DNA from: Trinickia dabaoshanensis
Lineage (GTDB): Bacteria > Pseudomonadota > Gammaproteobacteria > Burkholderiales > Burkholderiaceae
Assembly (NCBI RefSeq): GCF_002879885.1
Contig: NZ_PNYA01000012.1
Span: 1 to 64,000 of the forward strand
Direction of reading: 5' to 3'
DNA: 64,000 bases
A model generated the notes under the pieces. That model searched no databases, was not told where the DNA came from, and saw only the letters and a list, made by a program, of their open reading frames with translations. Position numbers and translations under genes: made by a program. Shown here piece after piece: positions 35,549 to 45,600 of this stretch (within the stretch, counting starts at the first letter, position 1; each line of letters begins with the position of its first letter).

Positions 35549-36667
35549 ATGGCAAGCCTTTCCATCCGCGACGTATACAAGACCTATCCGAACGGCGTGC
35601 CCGTCCTGAAGGGTGTCGACATCGAAATCGAGGACGGCCAGTTCTTGATTCTCGTCGGCGGCTCGGGGTGCGGGAAGTCGACGCTGCTCAACATGATTGC
35701 CGGTCTCGAGACGGTCACCAAGGGCGAGATTTGCATCGACGGCAAGGTCGTCAACAACCTGTCGCCGAAAGATCGCGATATCGCGATGGTGTTCCAGTCG
35801 TACGCGCTGTACCCGTCGATGACCGTGCGCGACAACATCTCGTTCGGCCTGAACATCCGTAAAGTGCCGAAGAAGGAGCAGGCGCAGATCGTCGATCGCG
35901 TCTCGCAGATGTTGCAGATCGATCACTTGCTCGATCGCAAGCCGGGGCAGCTCTCCGGCGGCCAGCGGCAACGCGTGGCGATGGGCCGCGCGCTCGCGCG
36001 CGATCCGGTGATGTTCCTGTTCGACGAGCCGCTCTCGAACCTCGATGCGAAGCTGCGTATCGAAATGCGCTCGGAGATCAAACTGCTGCACCAACGCCTC
36101 GGCACGACGATCGTCTACGTGACGCACGATCAGATCGAAGCGATGACGCTCGGCGATCGCATCGCCGTGATGAAGGACGGTGTCGTTCAACAGTTCGGCG
36201 CGCCGCAAGAGATCTACGATTCGCCGTCGAACCTGTTCGTGGCGGGCTTCATCGGTGCGCCGCCGATGAACTTCATCGAAGGCAAGCTCGTCGAGCAAGG
36301 CGCGGGCATCGGCTTGGAAATCGATACGGGTGTCGAGCGCAGCGTGCTGAAGTTGCCGTTCGAAGCGAATCGCGTCAAGTCGAACGTCGGGCAAAAGGTC
36401 ATTCTCGGTTTGCGCCCGGAGCGCCTGACCGATGCGCGCGGCGCGCACGATGCCAATAGCGCCGATCTGCAGCCGCTGACGGTGAAGGTCGATGTCATCG
36501 AACCGACGGGACCGGACACGCTCGTGTTCGCGCAGATCAACGGCAAGCGCACCGTGAGCCGCGTGCACCCGGCATCCAATCCGCAAGCGCAGCAAAACAT
36601 GACGCTGCTCGCCGATGTGTCCAAAGCCGTATTGTTCGATCCTTCGACGGAAGCACGCATCGCCTGA
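35549..36667 (+). CDS. Sugar ABC transporter ATP-binding protein (UgpC/MsmX type)
   Basis: 372 residues. One nucleotide-binding domain with Walker A GGSGCGKST, Q-loop VFQSYALYPSMTV, signature LSGGQRQRVAMGRAL, Walker B VMFLFDEPLSNLD and switch histidine YVTHDQIEAM. The C-terminal OB-fold regulatory domain from about residue 240 is typical for carbohydrate importers. Last gene of the four-gene glucose ABC operon; a strong hairpin follows. Confidence 0.95.
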   Translation: MASLSIRDVYKTYPNGVPVLKGVDIEIEDGQFLILVGGSGCGKSTLLNMIAGLETVTKGEICIDGKVVNNLSPKDRDIAMVFQSYALYPSMTVRDNISFGLNIRKVPKKEQAQIVDRVSQMLQIDHLLDRKPGQLSGGQRQRVAMGRALARDPVMFLFDEPLSNLDAKLRIEMRSEIKLLHQRLGTTIVYVTHDQIEAMTLGDRIAVMKDGVVQQFGAPQEIYDSPSNLFVAGFIGAPPMNFIEGKLVEQGAGIGLEIDTGVERSVLKLPFEANRVKSNVGQKVILGLRPERLTDARGAHDANSADLQPLTVKVDVIEPTGPDTLVFAQINGKRTVSRVHPASNPQAQQNMTLLADVSKAVLFDPSTEARIA

Positions 36668-36687
36668 TGCACTAGCGATACTTGCGA

Positions 36688-36720
36688 GGTCGAGCGGGGC
36701 GCGTAACGCGCCCCGCGACC
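36688..36720 (+). terminator. Long GC-rich hairpin after the ABC operon
   Basis: GCGGGGCGCG (36694-36703), loop TAA, CGCGCCCCGC (36707-36716), with outer GGTCG/CGACC pairing. No T-run follows, so it may act as an RNA 3'-end stabiliser rather than a classical terminator. Confidence 0.5.
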
Positions 36721-36797
36721 GGAGTTGCGCGCAACGGCCGCATGGTTCTCGCAGTGCCCCGGGTTCATCATTTCATCGCTTAACCGTCCTATCTTTT

Positions 36798-36855
36798 GAC
36801 CGATCTATTCAGATCGGTCGGCTTGGGTTTCAGGTAATTAGGACTACTAATTACC
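36798..36855. promoter_or_regulatory. Two consecutive perfect inverted repeats upstream of glucoamylase
   Basis: First dyad: GACCGATCT (36798-36806), ATTC, AGATCGGTC (36811-36819). Second dyad: GGTAATTAG (36833-36841), GACTA, CTAATTACC (36847-36855). Each has nine-base perfect arms. They lie 165-220 bases before the glucoamylase start, in an AT-rich patch, and have no T-runs. They are candidate operators for unknown regulators. Confidence 0.5.
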
Positions 36856-37018
36856 GTAGTTGTTCGTCAGTTGCTTTATCTGCTTTCGAGTAGTTCGGCA
36901 AGACCCGAGCGCGTACGCGACGCCCGGGGACGACGACGCGCCACGCCATTCTCCCTCGGTATTCGGAGCGCTTTTTAGGCGCGTCTTACGACAACTCCTT
37001 ACGAGAGAGAAGAGGGCC

Positions 37019-39649
37019 GTGAAACCAAGAACCGTTTTGCATCTAGCCGCTGCATCGAGCGCTGCCCTATTGATCGGCATCGCTCATGCCAGCACGTCCG
37101 GAGAAGCGTTCGGCAGCCCCGGCGCCACCGCGGTCCACGGGCCCGCGCAAAAGTCGTTTCTCGGCACCGCCGTGGGCAGTAGCGGGTCGTCGCTTTATTT
37201 CACCGGTTATCGAGGGGTCGTCTCCGAGGTGTACTACCCGGTGCTCGACACGACCGAATCGGTGGACCTTCAATTCCTCGTCGGCGATACCGCTAAGACG
37301 TTCGTCGACGAAGAAAAAGTGCAGCCCTATACGGCTGCGCAGACCGATTCGCGCACGATGAGCTGGCAGGTGACCACGAGCAACAGTGCGCACAACTGGC
37401 AGATCACGAAGGTGGTCTATGCCGATCCAACACGCAATTCGCTTATCGAGCGCGTGACGTTCCAAGCGTTGAACGGCACGACGGTGGGTAATTACAACTT
37501 GTACCTTCTGTTCAAACCCCATCTCGACAATGCCGGCTCGAACAACACGGCGCTCACGCAAACGGCGTCGAACGGTCGTGTGATGCTGGTCGGAAATCAC
37601 AATTCGCGCTATTCGGCGCTTGCCGCGTCGCTGCCGTGGAAAGTGCAGAACGGCGCGACGATGGTGTCGAACGGCTTCGTGGGCCAAAGCGACGGTTGGA
37701 CCGATTTGCTCGGCGGCGCTTCCGCCGACAAGACGATGGACTGGACGTATTCGTCGGCGACGAACGGTAATATCGCGCAGATGGGCTGGCTCGATTTCGG
37801 CGGCAGCAGTGCGACGAGCGTTTCGTTCAATGTCGTGCTGTCGTTCGATAGCGCCTCGGCCGCCAACGCGATGAATACGGCCAACGCCACGCTGGGCGAT
37901 AACCTCGACAGCTTGCGCACGCAATACGACGCGGCGTGGCACAACTATGCGGGCGGTCTTTCGACCCAGAACGGCACGGCCGACAACGAGTACTACCTCG
38001 CCGCGATGACGCTCAAGACGATGCAGGACAAGAGCAACGGCGCGATGATCGCGGGCATCGGCACCCCATGGGGCGAATCGCAAACCGACAGCAACAGCGG
38101 CGGTTATCACCTCGTATGGCCGCGCGATCTGTTCAAGTTCGCGAACGCGCTGATCACGGCCGGTGACACCTCGACGGCCACGACGGTGGTGAACTACCTG
38201 TTCAACACGCTGCAGCAAAAGAGCAATTGCGGCACCGCCGAGTACAACGCATCGGGATGTCCGCAAGGCTACAGCCGGGTGGGGCGCTTTCCGCAAAACG
38301 CCTGGGTGAGCGGCGTGCAGTACTGGCAGGGCACGCAGATGGACGAACAAGCGATGCCGATATTGCTCGCATGGCGGCTCGGCCCGAGCGTGTACAACGC
38401 GCAGTGGGCGAACATTCGCTCGACGGCCGACTACATCGTCGCCACTGGGCCTTGGACCTATCAGGAGCGGTGGGAAGAGAACTCGGGCTATTCGCCATCG
38501 ACGATTGCCGCTGAGATCGCCGGCCTCGTCGCGGCCTCGCAAATCGCCCAGGCGAACGGCGATACGACGCGCGCGGGCAACTACCTGGCCGCCGCCGATT
38601 ATTGGCAGCAAAACGTCGCGGCGTGGACCTATACGAATACCGGCCCCTACGGTAACGGCCACTACTACATCCGCATCAATCCGTCGACCATGAGCGGCAC
38701 GGGTGCGGGGCCGCAGGTCTACAACGCGTCTTCGGGGCCCGATTCGGGACAGACGTTCACCGTCAAGAACGGCGGCGGCACGCAAGACGAGCGCGCGGTG
38801 GTGGACGGCGGTTTTCTCGAACTCGTGCGCATGGGCGTCAAGCGAGCGAACGATCCGACGATCGCGAACACGTTGTCGGCCTACGACGCGGTCGTCAAAC
38901 AGAGCGTGAGCGGTCAGAACCCCGCCTGGTTCCGCTACAACTTCGACGGCTACGGCGAGCACAACGACGGCAGTCCTTTCGACGGCACGGGTGTCGGCCG
39001 GTTGTGGCCGATCTTCACGGCCGAGCGGGGGATGTACACGATCGCGAGCACGGGCGTGGGCAGCAACGGCACGTCGTATCTGAACGCCCTGAAGACGTAC
39101 ACGACGCCCGAGGGCTTCATCCCCGAGCAGATCTGGCCGAACACGACGACGCTGCCCGGCGGTTGGCAGGTGACGACGCCATCGGGCTATCAAGTGGGTT
39201 CGCCCACGAAGTCGATGGCGCCGCTCAATTGGGCGATGGGCGAGTACATCAGCCTGCTGGCGTCGATCCAAGCGGGCAAGATCGTCGATATTCCGTCGAT
39301 CGTCTGCGCACGCTATAGCAACTGCGTCGTGCCGCCGGCGAGCGGGCAAGTCGGCGTCTCGGTGAATGTGACGGCCAATACGCAATTGGGCCAATACCTG
39401 TATGTGACCGGCAATACCGCCGCGCTCGGCAACTGGAATACGAATCTCGGCCTGCCTGTCGATCCGTCGAACTATCCGGTGTGGAAGAACTCGGTCGATT
39501 TGCCGGCGAGCACGACGGTGCAATACAAGTACTACCGCAAGAATGCCGACGGCACGGTGACCTGGGAGAACTACCCGGGCGGCGGCAATCGTTCGGTGAG
39601 TACCCCGGCGTCGGGCAGCGTCGCGCTGAACGATACGGTGTCTTGGTAA
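37019..39649 (+). CDS. Secreted glucoamylase: GH15 catalytic domain plus C-terminal CBM20
   Basis: 876 residues from a GTG at 37019 (AGAGGG upstream), which opens straight into a signal peptide (KPRTVLHLAAASSAALLIGIAHA). An N-terminal beta-sandwich domain (about 30-290) is followed by the (alpha/alpha)6 GH15 barrel: GGYHLVWPRDLFKFANAL, YQERWEENSGYSPSTIAAEIAG with the general-acid glutamate region, TQDERAVVDGGFLELVRMG, and EGFIPEQIWP with the general base. The last 100 residues (VGVSVNVTANTQLGQYLYVTGN, ALGNWNT, VQYKYYRKN.DGTVTWE) are a CBM20 starch-binding domain. It releases glucose from the non-reducing ends of starch or dextrins outside the cytoplasm, feeding the ABC importer encoded just upstream. 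Confidence 0.93.
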   Translation: MKPRTVLHLAAASSAALLIGIAHASTSGEAFGSPGATAVHGPAQKSFLGTAVGSSGSSLYFTGYRGVVSEVYYPVLDTTESVDLQFLVGDTAKTFVDEEKVQPYTAAQTDSRTMSWQVTTSNSAHNWQITKVVYADPTRNSLIERVTFQALNGTTVGNYNLYLLFKPHLDNAGSNNTALTQTASNGRVMLVGNHNSRYSALAASLPWKVQNGATMVSNGFVGQSDGWTDLLGGASADKTMDWTYSSATNGNIAQMGWLDFGGSSATSVSFNVVLSFDSASAANAMNTANATLGDNLDSLRTQYDAAWHNYAGGLSTQNGTADNEYYLAAMTLKTMQDKSNGAMIAGIGTPWGESQTDSNSGGYHLVWPRDLFKFANALITAGDTSTATTVVNYLFNTLQQKSNCGTAEYNASGCPQGYSRVGRFPQNAWVSGVQYWQGTQMDEQAMPILLAWRLGPSVYNAQWANIRSTADYIVATGPWTYQERWEENSGYSPSTIAAEIAGLVAASQIAQANGDTTRAGNYLAAADYWQQNVAAWTYTNTGPYGNGHYYIRINPSTMSGTGAGPQVYNASSGPDSGQTFTVKNGGGTQDERAVVDGGFLELVRMGVKRANDPTIANTLSAYDAVVKQSVSGQNPAWFRYNFDGYGEHNDGSPFDGTGVGRLWPIFTAERGMYTIASTGVGSNGTSYLNALKTYTTPEGFIPEQIWPNTTTLPGGWQVTTPSGYQVGSPTKSMAPLNWAMGEYISLLASIQAGKIVDIPSIVCARYSNCVVPPASGQVGVSVNVTANTQLGQYLYVTGNTAALGNWNTNLGLPVDPSNYPVWKNSVDLPASTTVQYKYYRKNADGTVTWENYPGGGNRSVSTPASGSVALNDTVSW

Positions 39650-39989
39650 CAAAGCGGGGCAGGGCCTACCTGTCGTCGCCCCGCCCTGGTGCGCCGCGTC
39701 CCAACGCGGTGCGCCGAGATCGCACGAATGTGCGCTCCTCTCTTCGCATTCGTTCCCGCTGTGGCCGCAAAGGCCCGTGCCGCGGCCATCGGCATGTAAC
39801 TTGCCTAAATCGGTTCGTACCCTGAGGGGGCGACCGGTCCAGCTATTCGACCGGACGGCGGGAGGCGACCGCGTGCGGCCGCCTTCATCGAAGAATGCTT
39901 GATACCGAACGGCTGCGCCCCGCTAGGGCGGTAGCCGGGCTCGACCGGGGCCACGACGGCGGCCCTGCACAACGAACGGGAAATCGGCC
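39650..39989. other. Intergenic region before the ATP-grasp/transglutaminase cluster
   Basis: 340 bases with no gene. A 7-bp stem (GCGGGGC 39654-39660, GCCCCGC 39678-39684) directly behind the glucoamylase stop could end its mRNA. The remainder should contain the promoter of the five-gene cluster; no clear -35/-10 pair was seen. Confidence 0.4.
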
Positions 39990-41462
39990 ATGAACCAAGC
40001 CTTCTTCAGCGAGATGTTCGAGCGCAACGGACCCGCTATCGCGGGTGTGCCGGCTGCGGAGTTTCATGGATGCGGCCAGGCGCGCGTGCACTACCATGAG
40101 TTCTTCGAGTGGATGTGCGCGCAAAGCGAACAGCAAATCAGCAACAAACGAGCGGAAGCCGATCTGAACTTTCGCCGCGTCGGCATCACGTTTGCCGTGT
40201 ATGGCGCGAAGGATGCAACCGGCGTCGGCACCGAGCGGACGATCCCGTTCGACGTCATCCCTCGCATTTTTCCGGTGCACGAATGGGCCGCGCTCGAACG
40301 CGGTTTGCGCCAGCGTGTCGGGGCGCTGAACCGGTTCATTCACGACGTCTATCACGACCAAGCCATCGTGCGCGCCGGCATCGTTCCGGCGGAGCAGATT
40401 TTCGGTAACGGTCAATATCGTCCGCAGATGCAAGGCGTCGATGTGGCGCGCGATATCTACGCGCATATCGCGGGCATCGACATCGTGCGCGCCGGAGCCG
40501 GCGAATTCTACGTGCTCGAGGACAATCTGCGCGTGCCCTCCGGCGTGTCTTATATGCTGGAGAACCGCAAGATGATGATGCGGCTCTTTCCGGATCTATT
40601 CGCGCGCAACCGCGTCGCTCCCGTCGCGCACTACCCGGATTTGTTGCTCGATACCTTGCGCGCGGCGGCGCCTCACGATGCGCACGATCCGACGATCGTC
40701 GTGCTCACGCCGGGCATGTACAACTCGGCCTATTTCGAGCACGCGTTTTTAGCGCAGCAAATGGGCGTGGAACTCGTCGAAGGAAAAGATTTATTCGTCG
40801 ATGGCGGCTTCGTCTATATGCGCACGACGCGCGGTCCGCAGCGCGTCGACGTGATCTACCGGCGCGTCGACGACGATTTTCTCGATCCGCACGTGTTTCG
40901 CGCCGATTCGACACTGGGCGCGGCAGGTTTGCTGTCGGCCTATCGCGCGGGCAACGTCACGCTCGCCAACGCGGTCGGCACGGGTATCGCCGACGACAAA
41001 TCGATCTATCCCTACGTGCCGGACATGATTCGCTTCTACCTCGGCGAGGAACCCATCCTCGGCAACGTGCCGACGTGGATGTGCCGCAAGCCGGACGATC
41101 TTCGCTATGTGCTCGAGCACTTGCCGGAATTGGTCGTCAAGGAGACGCACGGTGCGGGTGGCTACGGGATGCTCGTGGGGCCCGCGTCGACGAGCGCGGA
41201 GATCGAGGCATTTCGCGCCGCGCTGATCGCGCATCCCGAGAAGTACATCGCCCAACCCACGCTGGCCCTTTCGATCTGCCCGACCTATGTCGACAGCGGG
41301 ATCGCACCGCGGCACATCGATTTGCGCCCGTTCGTGCTTTCCGGCAACGAGGTGCGCATGGTGCCCGGCGGTTTGACGCGGGTGGCGTTGCGCGAGGGTT
41401 CGCTCGTCGTCAACTCGTCCCAGGGCGGCGGCACCAAGGATACGTGGGTGCTCGAGCAGTAG
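39990..41462 (+). CDS. Circularly permuted type 2 ATP-grasp protein, stand-alone copy
   Basis: 490 residues, COG2308-type. Segments shared across the family are ERTIPFDVIPRIFPVHEWAALERGL near residue 80, then FYVLEDNLRVPSGVSYMLENR, and AYFEHAFLAQQMGVELVEGKDL. The nucleotide-binding features are intact: LVVKETHGAGGYGMLVGP (lysine plus glycine-rich loop), HIDLRPFVL, and QGGGTKDTWVL at the C-terminus. ATP-grasp enzymes form amide or peptide bonds through acyl phosphates. The substrate is unknown. It heads a tightly spaced set with alpha-E, transglutaminase/DUF2126 and a fused paralogue; the alpha-E gene follows by 64 bases. Confidence 0.88.
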   Translation: MNQAFFSEMFERNGPAIAGVPAAEFHGCGQARVHYHEFFEWMCAQSEQQISNKRAEADLNFRRVGITFAVYGAKDATGVGTERTIPFDVIPRIFPVHEWAALERGLRQRVGALNRFIHDVYHDQAIVRAGIVPAEQIFGNGQYRPQMQGVDVARDIYAHIAGIDIVRAGAGEFYVLEDNLRVPSGVSYMLENRKMMMRLFPDLFARNRVAPVAHYPDLLLDTLRAAAPHDAHDPTIVVLTPGMYNSAYFEHAFLAQQMGVELVEGKDLFVDGGFVYMRTTRGPQRVDVIYRRVDDDFLDPHVFRADSTLGAAGLLSAYRAGNVTLANAVGTGIADDKSIYPYVPDMIRFYLGEEPILGNVPTWMCRKPDDLRYVLEHLPELVVKETHGAGGYGMLVGPASTSAEIEAFRAALIAHPEKYIAQPTLALSICPTYVDSGIAPRHIDLRPFVLSGNEVRMVPGGLTRVALREGSLVVNSSQGGGTKDTWVLEQ

Positions 41463-41526
41463 CACCCGTGCGTGGCATCGCTACGCAAAACGACATTGCT
41501 TCGATAAACGCCGTTTCGGAGACATC

Positions 41527-42606
41527 ATGCTGAGCCGCACCGCCGACCATCTGTTCTGGATGGCACGTTACACCGAGCGCGCCGAAAATACGGCGCGCAT
41601 GCTCGATGCGAATTATCAGCTTGCACTCGTGCCGCAATCGGACGAGTACGTCGCGCTCGGCTGGCGCGCGATGCTCTCGATTTCGGAACTCGCCGGTATT
41701 TATGCGGCCGCCCACCCGAGCACGACGAGCCGCGACGTGATCGCGTTCATGTCGAGCGACCGCGACAATCTTTCGTCGATCGTCAGTTGTTTGCGGGCTG
41801 CGCGCGAGAACGCTCGCGCCGTGCGCGGCTCGATTACGACCGAGCTTTGGGAAACGCTCAATACGACCTGGCTCGACGCGCAGCGCATGTTGGCCGACGG
41901 TGTGCTCGAGCGCGATCCGTGCGAGTTTTTCGAGTGGGTCAAATTTCGTTCGCATTTGTCGCGCGGCGTGCAGCTCGGCACGATGGTTCGCGACGAAGCG
42001 TTTTATTTCATGCGGCTCGGCACGTTTCTCGAGCGCGCCGACAATACGGCGCGCATTCTCGACGTGAAGTACGAGATGCTCGAGCAGCGCGGCGCGGCAC
42101 CGGCCCAGCCGCTCGTCGAGCCTGTCGTTCAGCCGGTCGCTCAGCCTGGTGTTCAGCCTCTTATGCAGTCGCTCGATTACTACCATTGGGCCGCCGTGCT
42201 GCGCTCGGTTTCCGGATTCGAGGTCTATCGCAAGGTCTATCGCGACGTCATCATGCCCGAGCGCGTCGCCGAGTTGCTCATCTTATGCGCCGACTGGCCT
42301 CGTTCGCTTGCGGCTAGCCTCGACGAAGTCCAGCAGATCATCGCGCGCGTGCGCAACGCGCGCTCGGCGCACGCCGAAGCGATGGCGGTGCAGTTGCATA
42401 GCGAGGTATGCGCCGCGCCGATCGGCGACCTGTTACGCGGTTCGCTGCATGCGTGGCTCAACGATTTTCTCGCGCGCGTCAACGAACTCGGTAGCTGCGT
42501 CAGCCGAGACTTCCTGGTGCCACTCGCGCCCGAACCGGTGGCCTCCGAGAGCGCGGCCCTATCGCAATCGCAGGTGCAAGTATCGACCCAACCGCACGCG
42601 GCTTGA
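41527..42606 (+). CDS. Alpha-E domain protein (DUF403), stand-alone copy
   Basis: 359 residues, all-helical COG2307 family. The start MLSRTADHLFWMARYTERAENTARML is the family hallmark, with its repeated (F/Y)..RYxERAEN motif; FMRLGTFLERADNTARILDVKYEML repeats it in mid-protein. A Val/Gln/Pro-rich linker (residues about 195-215) separates the halves. No enzyme motif is seen. Alpha-E proteins nearly always accompany circularly permuted ATP-grasp proteins and transglutaminase-like proteins, and probably act as their partner. Confidence 0.88.
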   Translation: MLSRTADHLFWMARYTERAENTARMLDANYQLALVPQSDEYVALGWRAMLSISELAGIYAAAHPSTTSRDVIAFMSSDRDNLSSIVSCLRAARENARAVRGSITTELWETLNTTWLDAQRMLADGVLERDPCEFFEWVKFRSHLSRGVQLGTMVRDEAFYFMRLGTFLERADNTARILDVKYEMLEQRGAAPAQPLVEPVVQPVAQPGVQPLMQSLDYYHWAAVLRSVSGFEVYRKVYRDVIMPERVAELLILCADWPRSLAASLDEVQQIIARVRNARSAHAEAMAVQLHSEVCAAPIGDLLRGSLHAWLNDFLARVNELGSCVSRDFLVPLAPEPVASESAALSQSQVQVSTQPHAA

Positions 42607-42651
42607 GCGTCGCGGCGGCAATCATTTCGTTCATCGCATCGAGGTTCTCCC

Positions 42652-45600
42652 GTGTCGATCCGCGTCGCGCTAACCCATGTCACGCAGTACCGCTATGATC
42701 GTCTCGTCGAGCTCGGGCCGCAGACGGTTCGCCTGCGGCCGGCGCCGCATTGCCGCACGCCGATCGTCGGCTATTCGATGCGAATCGAGCCGGCAAACCA
42801 CTTCATCAACTGGCAGCAAGACGCGTTCGCGAATTACCAGGCACGCCTCGTGTTCCCCGAGGCCACGACCGAGTTCCGCGTCACGGTGGATTTCGTCGCG
42901 GAGCTGTCCGTCTATAACCCGTTCGATTTCTTTCTCGAACCGCAGGCCGAGACCTTTCCGTTCGAGTACGCGCCGGCGCTTGCCGTCGAACTCGCGCCCT
43001 ATCTTGCGCGTAGCGCCGAGCCGACGCCGCGGTTCGCGGCATTCATCGAGAGTATCGATCGCACGCCGTGTGGGACCGTCGATTTTCTCGTCGCGCTCAA
43101 TCGACGCCTTGCGAGCGAGATCGCCTATCTGATTCGGATGGAGCCCGGCGTGCAGTCCCCCGAGGAAACGCTCGAAAAGGGCTCGGGCTCCTGTCGCGAC
43201 ACGGGCTGGCTCCTCGTTCAAACGCTGCGTCAGCTCGGCTTCGCCGCACGCTTCGTATCGGGCTATCTGCTGCAATTGGCGCCCGACGAAAAGGCGCTCG
43301 ATGGGCCGAGCGGAACCGAGGTCGACTTCACGGATCTGCACGCCTGGTGCGAGCTCTATCTGCCGGGCGGCGGTTGGATCGGGCTCGATCCCACGTCGGG
43401 TTTGATGGCCGGCGAGGGACACATTCCCGTCGCCTGCACGCCGCAGCCGGGGAGCGCCGCGCCCGTATCGGGGGCACTCGACGAGTGCGAAGTCGAGTTC
43501 TCGCACCAAATGTCGATCGCGCGGGTGCACGAGACGCCTCGCGTGACCCGCCCGTACGACGAAGACGTGTGGCGCGACATCGAGCGCGCCGGCGCGCAGG
43601 TGGATGCCAATCTCGAGCAGATGGACGTTCGGCTCACGATGGGAGGCGAACCCACGTTCGTATCGGTGCGCGATCGCGACGCCGCGGAGTGGAACACCGA
43701 TGCGTTAGGGCCGACGAAACGCGGGTACGCCGTCTCGTTGATGGACAAGCTGCGCGCCCGCTATGGCGCGCATGGCTTTTTGCATGTGGGTCAAGGTAAG
43801 TGGTATCCGGGCGAGCAATTGCCGCGCTGGGCGCTTTCGCTCTATTGGCGCGCGGACGGCGAGCCGTGCTGGCAGGACCCGACACGCTTCGCCGATGAAC
43901 GCGAGCCGATGAATTACACCGCCGCGGATGCCGAGCGCTTCATTCGCAGGCTCGCGGACAAGCTCGCGGTGGACGCGAGCCACCTGCAAGCCGGTTACGA
44001 AGACGTTTGGTATTACCTGTGGCGCGAGCGGCGCTTACCGGTCAACGTCGATCCGTTCGATTCGCGATTGGACGACGAACTCGAACGGTTGCGGCTTCGG
44101 CGTGTGTTCGATGCGGGGCTGTCGGCGGTGACGGGCTACGCGTTGCCGTTGGCGCGCGAACGCGATACGGCGGCCACGCTCGCGGGAGCGCGTTGGGTCA
44201 CGGGCCCATGGTTCTTGCGCGACGAGCGCATGTATCTGATTCCCGGCGATTCGCCGATGGGCTATCGCTTGCCGCTCGATTCGTTGCCCTGGGTGAGCGC
44301 GGCCGATTACCCATGGTTGCACGAGCACGATCCGTTCGGGCCGCCGCCGACGTTGCGCGCCGCCGCGCAATTGCGGGCGCAGTATGCATCGGACGACGAG
44401 ACGAGCGTCGTGTCCGAGGAGGACGATCGATCGACGAGCCTGCATGCCGCCGTATCGGATGCGCCCACGCCTACGCCCGCGCCCGCTCGCGGCGAATCGG
44501 CCGCGTCGGTGCGGCGCACGGCGCTTTGCGTGGAGGCTCGCGATCCGGCGCGCGCCGCCGGCCCGCGAGCCGAGGCCGATGCGGCCGCGAGCGGCAGCAC
44601 GGGTGGTGCGCTGTACGTGTTCATGCCGCCGCTTGCCGCGCTCGACGACTATCTGGATCTGCTCGCCGCCGTCGAGGCCACGGCCACGGACCTCGGCGTC
44701 AAAGTCGTCGTCGAAGGTTATCCGCCGCCGCGCGATGCGCGATTGAAGCTGCTACAGGTCACGCCCGATCCCGGCGTCGTCGAAGTCAATATTCACCCGG
44801 CTTCGAGCTGGGGCGAACTCGTCGAGAACACGGAGTTCCTCTACGCTGCCGCGCGCGAATCGTATCTGGGACCCGAAAAATTCATGCTCGACGGGCGCCA
44901 TACCGGCACCGGCGGCGGCAACCACATGGTCCTCGGCGGCGCCACGCCCGCCGATAGTCCGTTCCTGCGCCGCCCGGACTTGCTCGCGAGCTTGATCGGC
45001 TATTGGCACAACCATCCGTCGTTATCGTATTTGTTTTCGGGGCTTTTCATCGGTCCTACGAGCCAAGCGCCGCGGCTCGACGAAGCGCGCAACGATCAGC
45101 TCTACGAGCTCGAGATCGCTTTTCGCGAATTGCAGCGGCAGGTGGATCGGCTCGCCAAGCTCGACGAAGGCGCGGCTGCGATGCCGCCTTGGCTCATCGA
45201 TCGGACGCTGCGCAACATCTTGATCGACGTCACGGGCAACACCCACCGCGCCGAGTTTTGCATCGACAAACTCTATTCGCCCGACGGCCCCACGGGCCGC
45301 CTTGGCCTGCTCGAGCTACGCGGCTTCGAGATGCCGCCGCATGCGCGGATGAGTCTCGCTCAGCAACTGCTGCTGCGCGCACTCGTGGCACGTTTCTGGC
45401 GTACGCCGTACACGACGCGGCTCACTCGCTGGGGCACCGAGTTGCACGATCGCTTCATGCTCGGCACGTTCGTGCGCATGGACTTCGACGATGTCCTCTC
45501 CGATTTGCGCGCGGCCGGTTATGCATTCGATCGTGCCTGGTTCGCGCCGCACTTCGAATTCCGCTTCCCGCTCGTCGGCGAGTGGGACGTGAGCGGTATC

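Noticed and set aside
37067-39652. 861-codon minus-strand frame opposite the glucoamylase gene
   Set aside because: Low-complexity Arg/Val/His composition typical of antisense frames in GC-rich DNA; the sense strand has GH15 and CBM20 motifs.
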